A stretch of 64,000 bases of DNA from Polytrichum commune. Its lineage: Eukaryota > Streptophyta > Polytrichopsida > Polytrichales > Polytrichaceae. The translations under genes were made by a program, and so were the position numbers. Where the stretch lies: NCBI GenBank assembly GCA_950295325.1, contig OX485805.1, forward strand, positions 58,564,283 through 58,628,282, read 5' to 3'. The notes under the pieces were generated by a model. It had not been told where the DNA came from, did not search any database, and saw only the letters and a program-made list of their open reading frames with translations. Below, in pieces: positions 1-13,546 of the stretch (within the stretch, counting starts at the first letter, position 1; every line of letters starts with the position of its first letter).

Positions 1-660
1 TAACATCAGCCCACCTTGCAACCATCCCCAAATCGCTATTAACAACCCCAACAGGACGCGCACTAGACGACAAGCACTAAGAGGGGAAAGGAGGAAGAAG
101 ACAAAGATACGGCAACCTCACACCCCAAAAGCAACATGAAGGGCTCACAAAGTCGAACGCACCACGAAGCAGCAATCCCTAGCATCAAAATTGTGACACA
201 AATGTGATATGGGTATCCATCAGCGTCCGGCAAGAGCCTAAGGCTAATACAAATGCAGCCTAAAAAATTTGTGACTTAGCCTATAAAATTTTGAAAGTGT
301 AGGACAAAGAGCCTATGGACAATTTAAAAACATAGGATTTGATTCAACCTATGTGATAAAAAACATGTAGGAAATTTTGCCTACAAATTTTTTGAAAGAG
401 AGGATTTTAGCCATTCTTCCTTCTTCAAATTGGGAAATTAGTTGGCCTAAGTACATATCTTTAGGCTATATCTTGCAGGAAGAGTAGAGGTTGAATCAGA
501 GGATGGTGAGGACTTTCACCCTTAAACTCATTTGAATTTTAGCAATCTTTCATAACTTATAATCAACTCTTTAAAAAAGAGTTGGTTAATCCTTGGCCTT
601 CAAACGTGGTGAAGGGCTTAGCCAGGTTCAATTCCTGCCAAGGATACCACTTAGTACTCA
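1..660. other. intergenic DNA, no gene seen
   Basis: This is AT-rich sequence with stop codons in all frames and no protein similarity I recognise. A tRNA B-box-like stretch (GGTTCAATTCC) lies at about 625-635 but has no convincing A box, so no tRNA or SINE is called. Confidence 0.5.
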
Positions 661-1020
661 AAATTTGAATCTCGGGGGGGGGGGGTAGTCATTGGTTGGA
701 GTAGCAATATACGTGTGAACAAATGATAGGGTATTTTAAAAACATGGGGACAAAAATTTATAAATGGACTTAAGAGTAATATAGGGTATCAAAAATGGCA
801 CTGGACATCTTTAAAGTACTATAGGGTATGGAATAATAGGTAATTTGGAATTATAAGTAATGCAAGCCATTTTTCTATTAACCCAAAGTAGAAATTTACA
901 TAATGATAGCATGTGAAAAAAAGAAGAGAATTGAAAGTAATACCCCCCTATAAAATAGTGGTTGTTCGCACCTATAACTTTTTAACACACTGCCCCCCCC
1001 CCCCCCCGAGATTTGAATTT
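661..1020. repeat. poly-G / poly-C inverted pair
   Basis: A run of 12 G at 674-685 is preceded by TTTGAATCTC, and a run of 15 C at 993-1007 is followed by GAGATTTGAATTT. The two ends are therefore in inverted orientation and enclose about 300 bp of AT-rich DNA. This could be the ends of a small decayed inverted-repeat element. I see no target-site duplication. Confidence 0.4.
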
Positions 1021-1479
1021 AAAGCCTACAACATTAAAAGATATGAAGGATTTTAACCTACTAAAAATTAGTTTTGAAGGCAATTGGCGGGTAACTTAAA
1101 AACTCAAAAGGTTTTCAACTTACAAAAATTTGATATTGTATGATGCAACCTATGCCATGAGGGAAATAGCCTATGCCCTTAATAACTTCAAAAACTTTTC
1201 GGACGTTGGTATCCATCCATGAAGCCATGGCCATTCAATGAGGCAAACCAATTTTAGAAGGAGACCCGATTGGACAAGGAGTTCTTCAACATGGGGACAA
1301 CACACACCAGAATTGAGGAAGTCCAAACTATCCGCCAAACAATTTAAGGGTACATCAACACTTTTATCCACATGAGAGGCCGGATGTGGTCCTAGGACAT
1401 CAGGCTATGCAAGGGCTTCCACATCAATATTTGCTTTGACATCGGATTCAAAAACATGAACAAACGAGATGCCTGAAGT

Positions 1480-2742
1480 ATGTGCCTCATTCGTCTTCAC
1501 AAAATGAACACAATTCTTTGTACAGATGACTCAAGCCCAATTGATATTGGTTTGAACCAAATCACCAAGAATTGGACGGACTTTTTCAAGTTACATTTCA
1601 AGCACACACTCAAAGATGGATTAGCAATATTGAGAGGAGAACGTGCATTTGTGATGGAACTTAAAAAGGGAAAATGGATCATTGATAAAGTTGAAAAGGG
1701 CTTTGAATCAATCACAAAAGCGTGAAACCTTTGACTCCACATTAAAGATAACACACTACGTAGCCATACCTCACATAGCATTTTCAACACATTAATACGC
1801 AAAAGCTACTACGAAAGCCAACAATTGGAGTTTTGACCTTGACAAAACTGGAAGTATCAAAAAGCTACGAATTTCTTATTCTAACTACCAAGGAAACAAC
1901 AAACTTGATCTTATAGCACAGCCTATTCTCCAACCATGAGAAACTTAAGGTTAATGCAATACATGACCGGGACACCAACAACCCGTCCGAGCTACGCATT
2001 AGCACAACCTTAGTTGTCAACAACCTCCCCTAAAAGGAGTCGCAATCTGCCACAGTGAGAACCATTAAGAAGCTATTTGGTGAAGACAACATCGTTGGAG
2101 TGAACCTCAAACACACCCCCAAGCACAAGGAAAATAGACAAGCCGGATGGTGCCGCATATAATGTCTCAATATCGTGGTCCACACCAAATCATTAAACAA
2201 ATACACCTACATCATCGGGAGGCGTGTCAGCTTCATACCCTCACCGAGGAAGCATTGACAGTTCAAAACCAAATCAAACCACCATACGCTTAGCCCAAGC
2301 CCTAATTATGGAGGCAATTGTAGAAAAAAAAAATAAGCAATGCATAACTCCACACTCACCAACCCACCCATTACTGAGAAGAGCTTCAACCGCACAATGC
2401 AAGTTTGGGAGGAGAAGTTTGATGGGAAAACTTGCCACGATGGTGTCTACAATCAACCTCATGACGGACAATTGCATGGAGGCAACAACTAACACACTCA
2501 AAGTTCAAAAGGTAAGCATCGCTACAAGTATGGGAGCAATGGCTATGGAGTTCCAACTCTCAAACCAACACCGACAAGCTATAGTACAATCTTCAGCAAC
2601 CACTTTCCCAAGCCTTCCGGCCCACAACCACTCAACCACCCACCCACCAATGCACAATGGAAGACCATTACCTCAACTCCAAGCCCTTCCAAACTTCCAA
2701 AACCCACCACCAACCAACAATAATCACCAAGACACAACATAA
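1480..2742 (+). pseudogene. decayed coding stretch, probably transposon-derived
   Basis: Coding-like patches occur on the plus strand in different frames. One runs 1480-1725 and includes KNWTDFFKLHF and GKWIIDKVEKGF. Another near 2070-2220 reads GEDNIVGVNLKHTPKHK and RQAGWCRI before a stop. A third at 2224-2742 begins with SYPHRGSIDSSKP and becomes Pro/His/Asn rich. Frame changes and stops separate the patches, so no intact protein can be made. The composition resembles retrotransposon ORF1 products, but no conserved domain is recognisable. The transposon origin is an inference; the frameshifts are seen directly. Confidence 0.35.
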
Positions 2743-2776
2743 ACTATAAATAGTTCCCTCATACTCTCACATCAAT

Positions 2777-2778
<2 letters not shown>

Positions 2779-2844
<66 letters not shown>
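2779..2844. repeat. compound (CT)19(AT)14 microsatellite
   Basis: Nineteen CT units at 2779-2816 are followed directly by fourteen AT units at 2817-2844. Confidence 0.97.
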
Positions 2845-2847
<3 letters not shown>

Positions 2848-2849
2848 AG

Positions 2850-3770
2850 TTCCTACTAAGCCATAGATGAACAGATTTGGTAAGACATAACCCTAATGAA
2901 CTTAATGTTCTAGGGCTAAGTAGAGCTTACCTAACTGTTTTCAACCATAGATCTCACACTAAGGATCTACGGATGAGAGCTTTTACCTAATCATATATGA
3001 AGGGTGGGGGAAGCATTGTTCCCTCCTTTCAAAAGTTAAAACCGCTTAGGCAGTTTTACCCTAAGTAACTATTCGGATTAGTGTAAGCTTGTGAGGACTT
3101 GTGGAAGGTGTACGCTACCGACCTCAGTATTGTTACATACTAAGATCAAATGGCCAAGGAACAGGTAGAGTGCTTAGTATTGTTGAGTATTCTTAGATAC
3201 AAAACTTATGATTTCACCGTACTCATGTGTGTGACATAGATAACAATTGGGTTCTGTTGTTATTCACCTCGTGTACGTTACTAACCCTCTCTTTGGATTT
3301 GGTTGGTGGCATGGGCACAGGTGAGGCAAACCCTTCACATCTTTGACGGCCATCTTAGGTTTTGTATTTCATCTTTATGCAAAATTATTGTGTGTACAAG
3401 GATTTTTACAAAGCCTTTTTTACTTGTAAATGGTACTTGAAGCATATTTTTGAATAAGAGGCACTTACTCATTTGATAGTGACTGGTTGTATCTTGGTTA
3501 TGTTATGTACTTTTAATTTATGGGTAGAAAAGCTTACAACCTTAGAGGTGTGAATACTCAAAGGTTTTAGTGATGATTTGAACACATACCAAATGGAGAC
3601 TCTTTGTAGATACTTAGAAATAATATTGCAATGTTATGATCAAGAGGGATGGTCCCACCCACCCTCCCGGGCTTTGGAAGGTTTATAGATATGTAATGGA
3701 ATGATCTGGCCTCTAAACAAGAGGATGTACTAAGATGGAACTATGCTGGAAAGTAAGCATAGAATCTGTT
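2850..3770. other. intergenic DNA
   Basis: No ORF of note, RNA gene or transposon end could be recognised in this stretch. Confidence 0.4.
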
Positions 3771-3774
<4 letters not shown>

Positions 3775-3807
<33 letters not shown>

Positions 3808-3823
3808 ATATATATATATATAT
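3775..3823. repeat. compound (CT)16 + AT microsatellite
   Basis: Sixteen CT units at 3775-3806 run into an AT-repeat tract ending near 3823, the same architecture as the tract at 2779-2844 about 1 kb away. A small ORF reading Leu-Ser repeats across it is an artefact of the microsatellite. Confidence 0.95.
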
Positions 3824-4020
3824 CAATAAAGAGATCAAGCTTCTTCTATGGATTTTTATCATCTTCCTAAAATCTATGCTAACAAAAAACGCAATTATCA
3901 AACACAAAAATACACATAAAATGGTCAAATCTATTACAAGATGCCCCCTGATTATTGATGCGCAAATAACACAATCCCCAAATTTAGATTTGGAAGATAC
4001 TTAGGGAACTACCGGGAAAA

Positions 4021-4040
4021 CACACACACACACACACACA
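4021..4040. repeat. (CA)10 microsatellite
   Basis: Ten perfect CA dinucleotides. Confidence 0.95.
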
Positions 4041-4049
4041 TTCTCAAAC

Positions 4050-7000
4050 AAGACATATCCCCAACATGTAACCTATGCACATCCCACCAAAATGACACAT
4101 GCCTCCACCTACTAACATGCCACACTAGTAAACACAAATCCCCAACTCCAAAATCCATAAACTATTGGAATCCTTCTCAAAATTGCTATAAGGTACCTAA
4201 CGCACATAATCCTAACCAAATGGAAAATAGAAAAGAAACAAGCCCTGGTCCCACTTGACTAAATACACTTACTAACACTAAAACCCAAAACTTACATAAG
4301 ACACATAGCCCTAACACTAACCACACATTCCACCTATGAAAATAGGCACTAAGCTGCTCTCAATCGTGTTCATGTGAACATGCGAGGGAGGCGGCACGGG
4401 GAGGTCACCGGTGAAAATCGTAGAAACAACGTGCAATAAAAAAATAAGGTCTAATCTATTCATTGTAGGTAAATTTTGCAAAAAAACGTACATATAATAT
4501 AGGGGGTTTTAAAATAGTGAAACATGTTTACATGTAAAATACAATCACATATAATGGCCTCTTTTATCTAGTCAGTACATGTAAATTAACATGGAAACAA
4601 TTACTAGGGGTAGTGGGTCTAGGGTAGGGGTTGTGCTAGTGGATGAAAAAAGACTATTTCTTGTTGAAAATGCTTGGATGGGTGACTTCGCATGTTGGCT
4701 TGCTTGAACGTTATTGAACCAACGGTTCCAATGTGGAGTTAATGATCTCTACCCACGTGCCAGGAGGGAAAATATCGGCGCTTTGTTTGACTTTATTTCA
4801 CAATCTAAGACAATGCTTCCATTGCATGCCTTTGCCTTAGGTTTGTTGCTTTGATGTAGTTCATGTGAGTTTACCATTGTGGCCAAGCTTCACAATTCAT
4901 GGTTGTAAGAAGAGAAATGTCCATCATGAAAAAAAAAATGTCGCTTACGAACCAAAATGAACCAAAAAAAAAAAGGTGTACGAAATAAAATATGGTTTAA
5001 GAAGAAAAAAATGGACAACAATTGGGCTTCGAGGAAAAAAAAATTGGGTAAAGTCAAAAAAAATTTGGTTACTTGGGGTATAAGAAAAATAATGTAGTAC
5101 AAGTAAAATAGGGTATTTTTAAATGATTCCCCCAAAAAAGTATAATGACTGATAGGATGTATTAAAATACAAGCGTTTACCTTTATTTTGAAAAATACCA
5201 TACCTTATAATCTATTCTGCAAGGTAAATAGCCCCCGATAAATAGGTCATGAGCGCACGTGTATGCATTAATTAAAGAGGGAGTGACCTCCCCATGGGAG
5301 GTGGTGAACGGACATCGCATGTCAGGATAAAAGACTTTGACGATCCTGTTCCTTTTTCTTTTTCATTCTATATACTGAAGTACTTACAAGGTTTAAAGTA
5401 ATCTACATCATAAGATTTTGTAATGAAACAGTATCATGGATGATTGAAATTTCGATGAAAAAATCCCTCAGAAAGTGACAATAATTGCAACATTGTAAAT
5501 GTATAATGACCCAAAAAAATGGCATTGAATGACAAATAATTTAGGTTTACATTTAGTGTTGGTTACAAGACACGAGCAATTTACAATTAGTGTTGAACAA
5601 GAAAAAAAGAATTGGTGACATTAAATACAATATTTAGTGCAGTAAACGGCTTGGGTGAATTGGCCCAGTGTTCAAGATTAAAGTCTTTAATGCCCTTCAA
5701 ACGCAATTTGGTCCTTCAAAATATACCTCCCTCAAAACAACCCTTCATAACGCAACCCCAAATTGAAAATGAAGACGTCACTTGAAGTCCTCAATATGAT
5801 TTGCCCGCCAAAAGAACCAACAAGCATAGGGCATTGTCACTACAAGAAGTGGAGGTAAATGGTTGATTCTTATTTCTTCACATGGTAATGGAAACATGTA
5901 CCACATAATTCATGCACAAGTTTAATATGAGTTTTGCATTTCATTCCTATATTCTTGGATTGACATCTTAGATTTAAACCAACCCTTCAGTTGAAAGGTT
6001 GAAATTTGAGAGCCCTTCAAAATGAAACTTATATCTTATATGAGGGCTTCAATCTTGAACATTGAATTGGCCCCCTCACTCGTACTGGGGACAAATGAAG
6101 ATTGGGGCAACTTTATAGGGGATGTGAAACTTATGGCACCCTTCTCTACATGTCTTACACTAGTCATATAATAGGCAACCTATTTTAGTATGCCAGTTTA
6201 TTTTTCAAAGGCCCATTATATCCCCTATTCCCTCAAAACACACAATTAGTGTGAGAGGATTGCCACTTCCATTTCAATGACCATAACCGTTTGCTTTAAA
6301 ATATTTGGAGTTACGGGATTAAACGGCTACATCAATCACCCCCAGTCATGTCGAATACTGGGCCTTGAATGGTGACCATATTTCGAGCACATAATCCAAT
6401 TCCTAGATTATCCCATCTTCCAACAATGACAACCCTCAAGGTCCTAGAAGCCCCTCCATGATAGTTGATAGACTAGAGTAGATGTGCCTAATTCAATGTC
6501 TCATCTTAAATGAACACCTATATCTGAGTGATAAATGGTTGTATGTGGATATAAGAATGGGCACCAAAAGACATCTGTTGAAAGATATTGGACTACATGA
6601 TAGATATTTATTAATCAATCTAAACACAACTAGTCCTATATAATCATTTAATAGCTCGGAGGATCTTCACTTTGACAATCTATAGGATATTCATACAAAA
6701 TCTGAAAATTATGAGGAAAGTGACTTCGGGCACAATTTGATCTGCTAATCATCTTGCACTAATTGCATGGTTCATTTCCTATGAGAAGTGGGTGCAAAGA
6801 GAAATGCATTGGTTTAAGACCCACTTACCTTATAAATATATCACTGCGCATGACTCAGTGGGTGGGAGGAATGGAAATCGCACTTTGCTTGCAATCACAG
6901 TGCTTTTGAGACTGTTGTTTGGGACCATATTTTCTACTACAGTAGTGGGAGTACAAAGATGAAACATACTAAGATTCAAAGTTTATCATAACTGTAAAAC

Positions 7001-8860
7001 TGCGCTCAAGGCATAAATGTAACCACTTTATCCAATAAGAACAGTATATATGTACATTGTACTTATTGCTAAATTTTGACTAGAGATTCAGTTCTGGTCA
7101 TTTTCAGCACAATCCTCCACATTTGTCAGGTACTGGACTCATGTCTCGCTGCAGCTCAACTGGACATGGCATCTTTCCAGTTCTCCAAATCCACAAACAA
7201 TTTTATAAAATTGGGGGACAACTCTACAAATCAAGTACATCCAATATCCTCCACATCCCAGCTCACATGGTTCTATCGACAGAACAAAAGTCATACAACA
7301 AATTTATTGCAGATCCAGCAATTTGAATTTATCCAATGTCTTCGTCACTTGCGCCAGTCCAAAATCACGAAAGCTCACTGGAGTATTCTGAGTAACATCA
7401 CTCCTATCAAGCATTACAAGACTCCTGGATTGGTCAAAAAATTTCATATAAACTACATGTAAGATTCCTTGAGGATATGTAAGATATCAAGAATAGACGA
7501 GTAATCATTTCACCAATCAAGACGCATAAATATTTGAAAGTACATCTATCCCAATGCAAAGTGGCCCTCACCCACCTGAATGGTTTCATGACACGCATAA
7601 GGCCACAAAAATCATAGTGAGTTCAATTTTTGAACCCCTACATGGGATCCACATTGGCAAAACACTTCTAGATCTTTTCCTGTTGCCAATTCTCATGGAT
7701 GGAGAACAGAACCTAACCCCTAAACCCTGCACACTTCCACTGTGCTGATGTAAAACATCTCACCAACAAATGAAAATAAAATAAGCTTAGACAGTTTTGT
7801 TAGTAAGATGTGGTCTCAGACAACTAATAAAAGATGATGGAAACATACAGCAGCAATTAATCACCGTGCTCACTGCCCACCACATCTTGATAGCTATTTT
7901 GGCCATGGGAGACCAGTAATCACATTGAATTTCAAAAACCATGTGCTGACGCTACTCCAGTTGCACAAATGATTTGATTTTATGTGTTCTACATGGAAGA
8001 CCATAGTCATCATCTCCACCTTACATTCACCCAATTTGAGTGACATTCATTATAATTAACTTTACCTCGTCAGTTTCCAATCACTTCCAATCTTGAACCT
8101 CTCGGATACCACAATGACTTTAGTCATGAGTATCTTCAAAGCCTAGAAAGTTAACCTCTTCCCCTGGATCACTTCAGCAGGACCACTCGATTCTCACTCA
8201 AATAATTCAGCAGGACAACAAATAGTTCCACTCGATTCTCAGTGTAGAAGAACATCAAAGCTCCAACTTTCCAAATTCTATAGAACATTCAGCAGCCCAA
8301 ATGGTAGGTGCTCAGAAAAAACTTTCCAAGAACTCCATTGTCAACACTCCATTCTAAGTAGTGCAATAGCCTGCCAGTTCCTGATGGCATTACCTGAGTC
8401 AAAAGTTTGAAAACTTTGTGCTTGACTCAACAAGACCTCAAGGATCGAACTGGAGCAACTTTGGATCCACTGGAGAAGATTAGTTGTGGTTGACAGAAGA
8501 GTCTGCAAGGACTCTTAGATTACAGGCCTCTTTGAGGCACCCAATGAAGCAGGGCAAACTTGATACTAAGATTCTTGGCTGATGATTAACTAGTGTGAGC
8601 ACTGTCCGTAAAGACAGGACACACAGACAGACTGATTTTCTACAGTTGGAAGATGGTTACGGTCAGGAGCTAGGAACTTATGCAGTGAGCTTCCAACATC
8701 ACATCCCAGTGTATGCGATACCTGAGAAGCATGAATGCCATTTAGCATTTGTGTCATAATAACACATAATCCTTATTGAGAGCAGATGCCAGAGAAGTGC
8801 CCGCAAATAGATCATCTCAGGGAGTCTGAAAACACAGTACACTCATGGAAAGGCATGTAG
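4050..8860. other. long intergenic stretch
   Basis: No gene is supported. The minus-strand ORF at 4890-5201 translates to a Phe-rich low-complexity product because of poly-A runs. The ORFs at 7076-7748 have no domain or codon bias that I recognise. The part nearest 8872 lies downstream of the TBC gene stop and probably includes its 3' UTR. Confidence 0.4.
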
Positions 8861-8871
8861 CTCAGAATCAG

Positions 8872-11800
8872 TCAGCGCGAGACAGATGAGCCTTGGACAG
8901 AGTCTGAAGTATTGAGTCGTTGCACTCGTCGCTCCAGTTCAGCTATCACAGCAGGTTGTTCCTTCTTACGCTGTTTGCTTATGGTGTGCAATGACATCAC
9001 TCCAACTTTCTCAAAAGCAACCTGGTCCAACCAAAGACACAGACCTGTGAGCTTCACTTCAAGAACACTGATGCTACATACTTTGAGTCACTTGGCATCC
9101 ACTCTGCCGTTTTTGGGATCAGTGTAGAGGGGAGAACAATGTGGAGGATAAGTCATGTAGTCGACATTAAACTTATATGCTTTGAAATAATAGTGTGAAC
9201 TGATGTGCCACCTGTTGGGGGTGGGGGGTTCGCAGCCTGCAAGGCAAATATCTATCTATACTCCCTCCTCTCCAGATAATTTTGATTTATAAGGAGTGCA
9301 TTCCTCAAATCGTTCACATAGTTGCATGATTTTCAGTTGTACTTGCAGTGGATAATTAGTCCAGTCAACACTACATACCAGTCTGTATACACAAAGAAGG
9401 AAATAATTATAGTCTACAACAATATTCCCCTCCAAAAAAGTGATGTGGCATTTCAAAAAAAAAAATTGAGTCTGCACTAGTCCAACCAACAGGATAACTC
9501 TAGAAGGTCAATCACAGAGTTATTTTTCCTGGTCTTCACGAGCTCCTTCTGTTGTTCTAGAAGTACAGAAAAAGTCAAAAACAGCAACCATAAAAGAACT
9601 ATTTAAGTCTCAGATACTTAAGGTGGACCCAGAGCTTATCAGCAAATGCATCCTTAAGAGTACCTAATACAAAGACCGTCCAAAAACTTCAGAGGACTGT
9701 CATTTATAAGCTCACTCCAAACAATAGCAATCTCATGGACCCTTTCTTCTATCTTCAGGAGGAGCAATAAATAACTTTTACTGGCATCTAGGAGGGATTG
9801 TACCTTCAGCAATTCATCTGGATCATAGGCGTTATGAGTGGCATCTGATAAAATTTTCATCACCTCTCCCACATGCTTTGCAACCAACAATTCCTCCTCT
9901 TTCATCTGGACAGAACAATCATGAAAGCTGTCAGCTTTGTACAAAAAATTTGCACTTCAAAGAGTTGATTCAAAATCAGCCAGCCAAGGTTGCAGACGGT
10001 ATAATACTACTTTGGTAAGATGAATTCACAGAAGTGCACACTCAATTTCATGATTTTCCAAACCAATTTAGCAGTAGGTTCTACCAATTTCATTGGAATC
10101 ATGAACCAAGTTCACTACATAGACAACCAATTTAACTTGAACTTTCATCCAATTTTACTACATGTTAGAGAACAATTTCATGATTTGGTACCCATATTCA
10201 CAACTTCACAAAAATCAATTACATGAATTGTATAACTTGATTTCGCACAAAACTTGTTCTATGCTATGCTCACACGGCCAACACCCTTCCCACAATCAAA
10301 TCCACAACCACGTTACACTCTCAAATCCATTAGATTGCATACTCCAACTACATTGGGTTTGTGTTGCTTGCTTTGTTGTACAATAATCATAAACCATAGA
10401 AGAACCGATATTGCTTGCTTCTGACTTTGAGGTACTATAATGAAGACCAAAGAAAAATCAACGTAAAGGCTAGAGGCTTCTAGGTAAATACAAACAAAGA
10501 ACCAATGAACACCACGACATCAAAGAATGCGAAATGAGAAAGCAAGAAGTTGAGAATATGAAAACTACAAAGCGCAAAAAGATTTATGAAATTGGTTTAG
10601 AAGATTTATGAAATTGCTAGAGGTAAAGGTCCACTATCATGAAATTGAGTGTGTGCACATGTCAAGTTGGTTTGAAAAAATCATAAACTAATTTAGAAGG
10701 TTCATGAAATTGGTAGAACACTCTGATAACATTGGTTGGAATGTTCATGAACTAGCTTGGAACCTTCATGAAATTGAGTTTGCAGATCTGTGAAGTCATC
10801 TACCAAAGGAGTATGTCTCACCTTGAAAATAGCAAGCGCCACTATGAACAATATGCTGGCACCTTCATTGAAGAGTACATCCCATACGCGCATTGTAGTC
10901 TGTAACAAATATGAAGTGAACCACATCAAGATGTTATGAATTCAAGAGCCAATGCTATAATCTCACTACCTATATTGGGACCAGCAACTGAACACCTTTC
11001 CAATCAGTACATGACTGGGTCAACAATTCAAAACCCAGTTCATAAGGACTCACCTCTGAAGGTAGGCTCTTTGCAAATAAACAAAGAAACCACTCTGTCG
11101 TAACCAGAGAAACGTCAAACTCAATCTCCTCTAACCTTGTTGCCAGCCTGCCAAATAGAACCAACATTTCTCAGACACTGCATATTGCAAACAACGTAAA
11201 ACTGATGAGGTTTGGGTATCCATATTAAAGATGTGAACTACATCTGTACAGGCTAGTTGTGTGGCAAACACTTCATATCAAGTACCTTGGAAGCTTCTTC
11301 TGAAAGAGGTCTTTGAATACCCTTTGTTCTACATGGCATCCGTACAGGTTTTCAGAGTAGCAGTCATCAAACAGCACATTTTCCACAAGTACTGCAAGCA
11401 TCCAAAAGGCTTCTTCCTCAGTTTTCATCACCAGTAACAACATTGCTGCCACAAAATTCATGCCCTGCATTGCAACATATAGACCATCAGACTGCCATTC
11501 CATCATAAACATGACACTCTCTAAGCTGCTTCAGACAGTGATATATTGATGCCAATAGTGAAACATGAGGAAGTCTAGAACCCTAAGCAGAACCGTCCTG
11601 TGCAAAACCAAATCTCCTGTAGCATAAACCGGCAAACCTGATGGCATCACAACAGACACTACTTCACACTAACTTACTTGACAGTACCCCACTCGAGAGT
11701 CCCGAAAAGAATAAGCCACAAGGATACGTCGTAAAGCCGCTCTTCCATCAGCTGAGTCAATCCAGGGATGCGTCGGAAAAGTGCGTCCCAGGTCCTGACA

Positions 11801-12566
11801 GCAGAACAATTTACACCTAACATTATTTTGTTGATAAACATTAGGGAGGAAAAACACCACCATCCAACTACATGTTAAACTCCCATCTGAGGAATGAACA
11901 GTGTACATTTTGTTCATCACTGAGATGGAATTAAGGAAAGTTGATGGAGAGAATGAATTAGGTCAACAAAAACTGGCTGTGCCTGGGCTCCCGAACATCA
12001 CATCCAAATGAAAGATAAGCGCAGTGGAAAGTGCTCACATGATCAATCTGGCGTGTGGCAGGTGTTTCTCGCCCTTCTACTGCCGCCAACAAATCTTGAT
12101 AATAACTCCCAGGGACGGTGGACTTCCTTTTTGTAGCCCCTGAAACTGCATTCCAGACACGAGGCCTGAGAGGGGGAGGAATCCCGCTTCTTATCAACTT
12201 CTTCAGCTGCATTGAGTTTGTCATAGTTACTAGGGAGAGAGAAGACGCAAGGTAGCCCTCAGCCTGTGCAAATATTTCTGGTTGTAAGTACCAACCTGCG
12301 CCATTCTTTGCTTCCATAGCCCACCACACTCGGCCTTGCTCCTTCACTCTCTCTTTCACTTGGTGAATAATCAAGGCTTCTTCCCTGGATACTTCGAGGT
12401 TGAACGAGTACACATCTTGCATTTTCACTTTCGTGACCTTTCGAGAACGAGATGGTCCCAGACTTCGCCTGGCCTCTAATTTCTCCACTTTGTCTCCCCT
12501 CTCTACTCCCCATGCTGTGGTGGGTGGAGGTTCAACAGGCGGTTCCGTGTTCAAAGGACTGTACAT
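8872..12566 (-). CDS. TBC-domain Rab GTPase-activating protein, 7 coding exons
   Basis: Predicted GTPase-activating protein for a Rab GTPase, acting in membrane traffic. Coding exons on the minus strand are 12566-12039, 11794-11678, 11464-11286, 11147-11054, 10899-10822, 9905-9804 and 9021-8872. All introns are GT-AG and the total encodes 415 residues. The N-terminal 170 residues include REQG/KEQGRVWWAMEA-type and GWYLQPE motifs typical of plant TBC1-type proteins. The catalytic IxxDxxR motif is I174-D177-R180 (arginine finger) and the YxQ motif ends at Q215 (glutamine finger), so it should be active. Later motifs include HVEQRVFKDL, FDVSLVTTEWFLCLF, MRVWDVLF and DPDELL, ending in a basic ISKQRKK segment. 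The start is the ATG at 12566; GTG at 12575 is in frame, but a TCTCTCTGCAG acceptor lies immediately upstream, suggesting a 5' UTR intron. Family assignment is secure; the Rab substrate is unknown. Confidence 0.93.
10014..10804. mobile_element. TIR element in intron 5 of the TBC gene
   Basis: The left end (GGTAAGATGAATTCACAG) and the reverse complement of the right end (GGTAGATGACTTCACAG) match over about 45-50 bp at roughly 80 percent. Both continue into a shared ACTCAATTTCATGA motif. The interior repeats variants of AATTTCATGAA in both orientations. It is about 791 bp long with no transposase ORF, so it is non-autonomous. The right end is only 17 bp from the exon 5 donor. No clear target-site duplication was found. 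Confidence 0.7.
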
Positions 12567-12569
12567 GAT

Positions 12570-13500
12570 GCTCACCTGCAGAGAGAGAGCATAAAAATGG
12601 CCTGCTAATCGCGGTGCTTGTAAAGCTCTGTTTGCACAATAACCCTAACAGAGCGGGGGCTCTTCTTCATCGATTACCTTATTCATCATGAATCTCTTAT
12701 CCCTTCAACATCTTTCATTTGAATATAAACTTCCCAGCAGCTAGAATTACCACAGAATATTGATGCCCATCTGAGCTTCTCCTTCTGAATTGCGAACCTC
12801 GTTCTCTCAAAACCTGGTCATTCATCATAAATTCAAAGGCCCTGCAGGAACCTAGTACGTGACTTTCCAGTAGATTCTCCCCAAGTAAACTAGATGTCAT
12901 AGACTACACAATCCCACATAGAATAGGCTGCACAAGTGGACATGGAACTTTAGGGTATATGAAAAATGCTTCTGAAGTTCGATGCGTCGTAAGAGGTTTT
13001 TTCTTATGAAGCACATCGTAGTACTATGTGCTATAGAGACTGCATTTGCACAAAACTCTTCCACACTCTGAACATTCTACAACGTGGAGCTTGCTCTCCC
13101 CACATTCCGCGAGATGATGCCATAGAATGAATCTGCAGGCGCTCAAAGTTCTCGGTGGTACCGTTGTGAGTGCACATGATTGGCCTTCGCTCCTCACTGG
13201 CTTGATTCTTCTACAAAATTAATCCGTCTGCACATCTTCCACACACGGCCCGTCGCCACACAAAGCTATAATTCTGCACTACGTCAACAAATTCCAACGT
13301 AAGTAACTTCCCCAATACCAAAGATGCTCGAACGAAGCATTTGCCATGACATGTGCTACAAAACAGCGAGGCTGCGAGTATGAAATCTTATCCGCCTGAC
13401 ACACACAGATAAAAGATCCTAAAAACTGCTTCGAGGAGTGCCAGAGAAGTATGCTCAAGAGTCTTGCCAAGTGATTATTCAGCTCATATACACTTTCTTC
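12570..13500 (-). other. 5' flank / probable 5' UTR intron of the TBC gene
   Basis: A polypyrimidine tract and CAG acceptor on the minus strand end just upstream of the GTGAGCATCATG that holds the TBC start codon. This implies a non-coding first exon somewhere upstream. The donor and transcription start could not be fixed by eye. Confidence 0.45.
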
Positions 13501-13507
13501 CTCAGTG

Positions 13508-13546
13508 TTCCATACGAGCTGCAAGCATCAAAATGGCTTCGTCCTC
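13508..13546 (-). pseudogene. possible decayed copy of part of TBC exon 3
   Basis: This 39-bp stretch matches TBC exon 3 (11381-11419) at 32 of 39 positions, in the same orientation, including the shared block CTGCAAGCATC. Similarity fades on both sides. It may be a fragment of a partial duplication of the gene upstream of itself, or chance; the short length limits confidence. Confidence 0.35.

Noticed and set aside
601-660. tRNA/SINE-like B box
   Set aside because: GGTTCAATTCC is present but no A box at the right distance and no cloverleaf.
2224-2742. 172-codon ORF as an intact gene
   Set aside because: It begins within a longer decayed coding stretch in another frame and ends in low-complexity Pro/Asn/His sequence.
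4890-5201. Phe-rich 103-codon minus-strand ORF
   Set aside because: The Phe runs come from poly-A tracts; no domain or codon bias.
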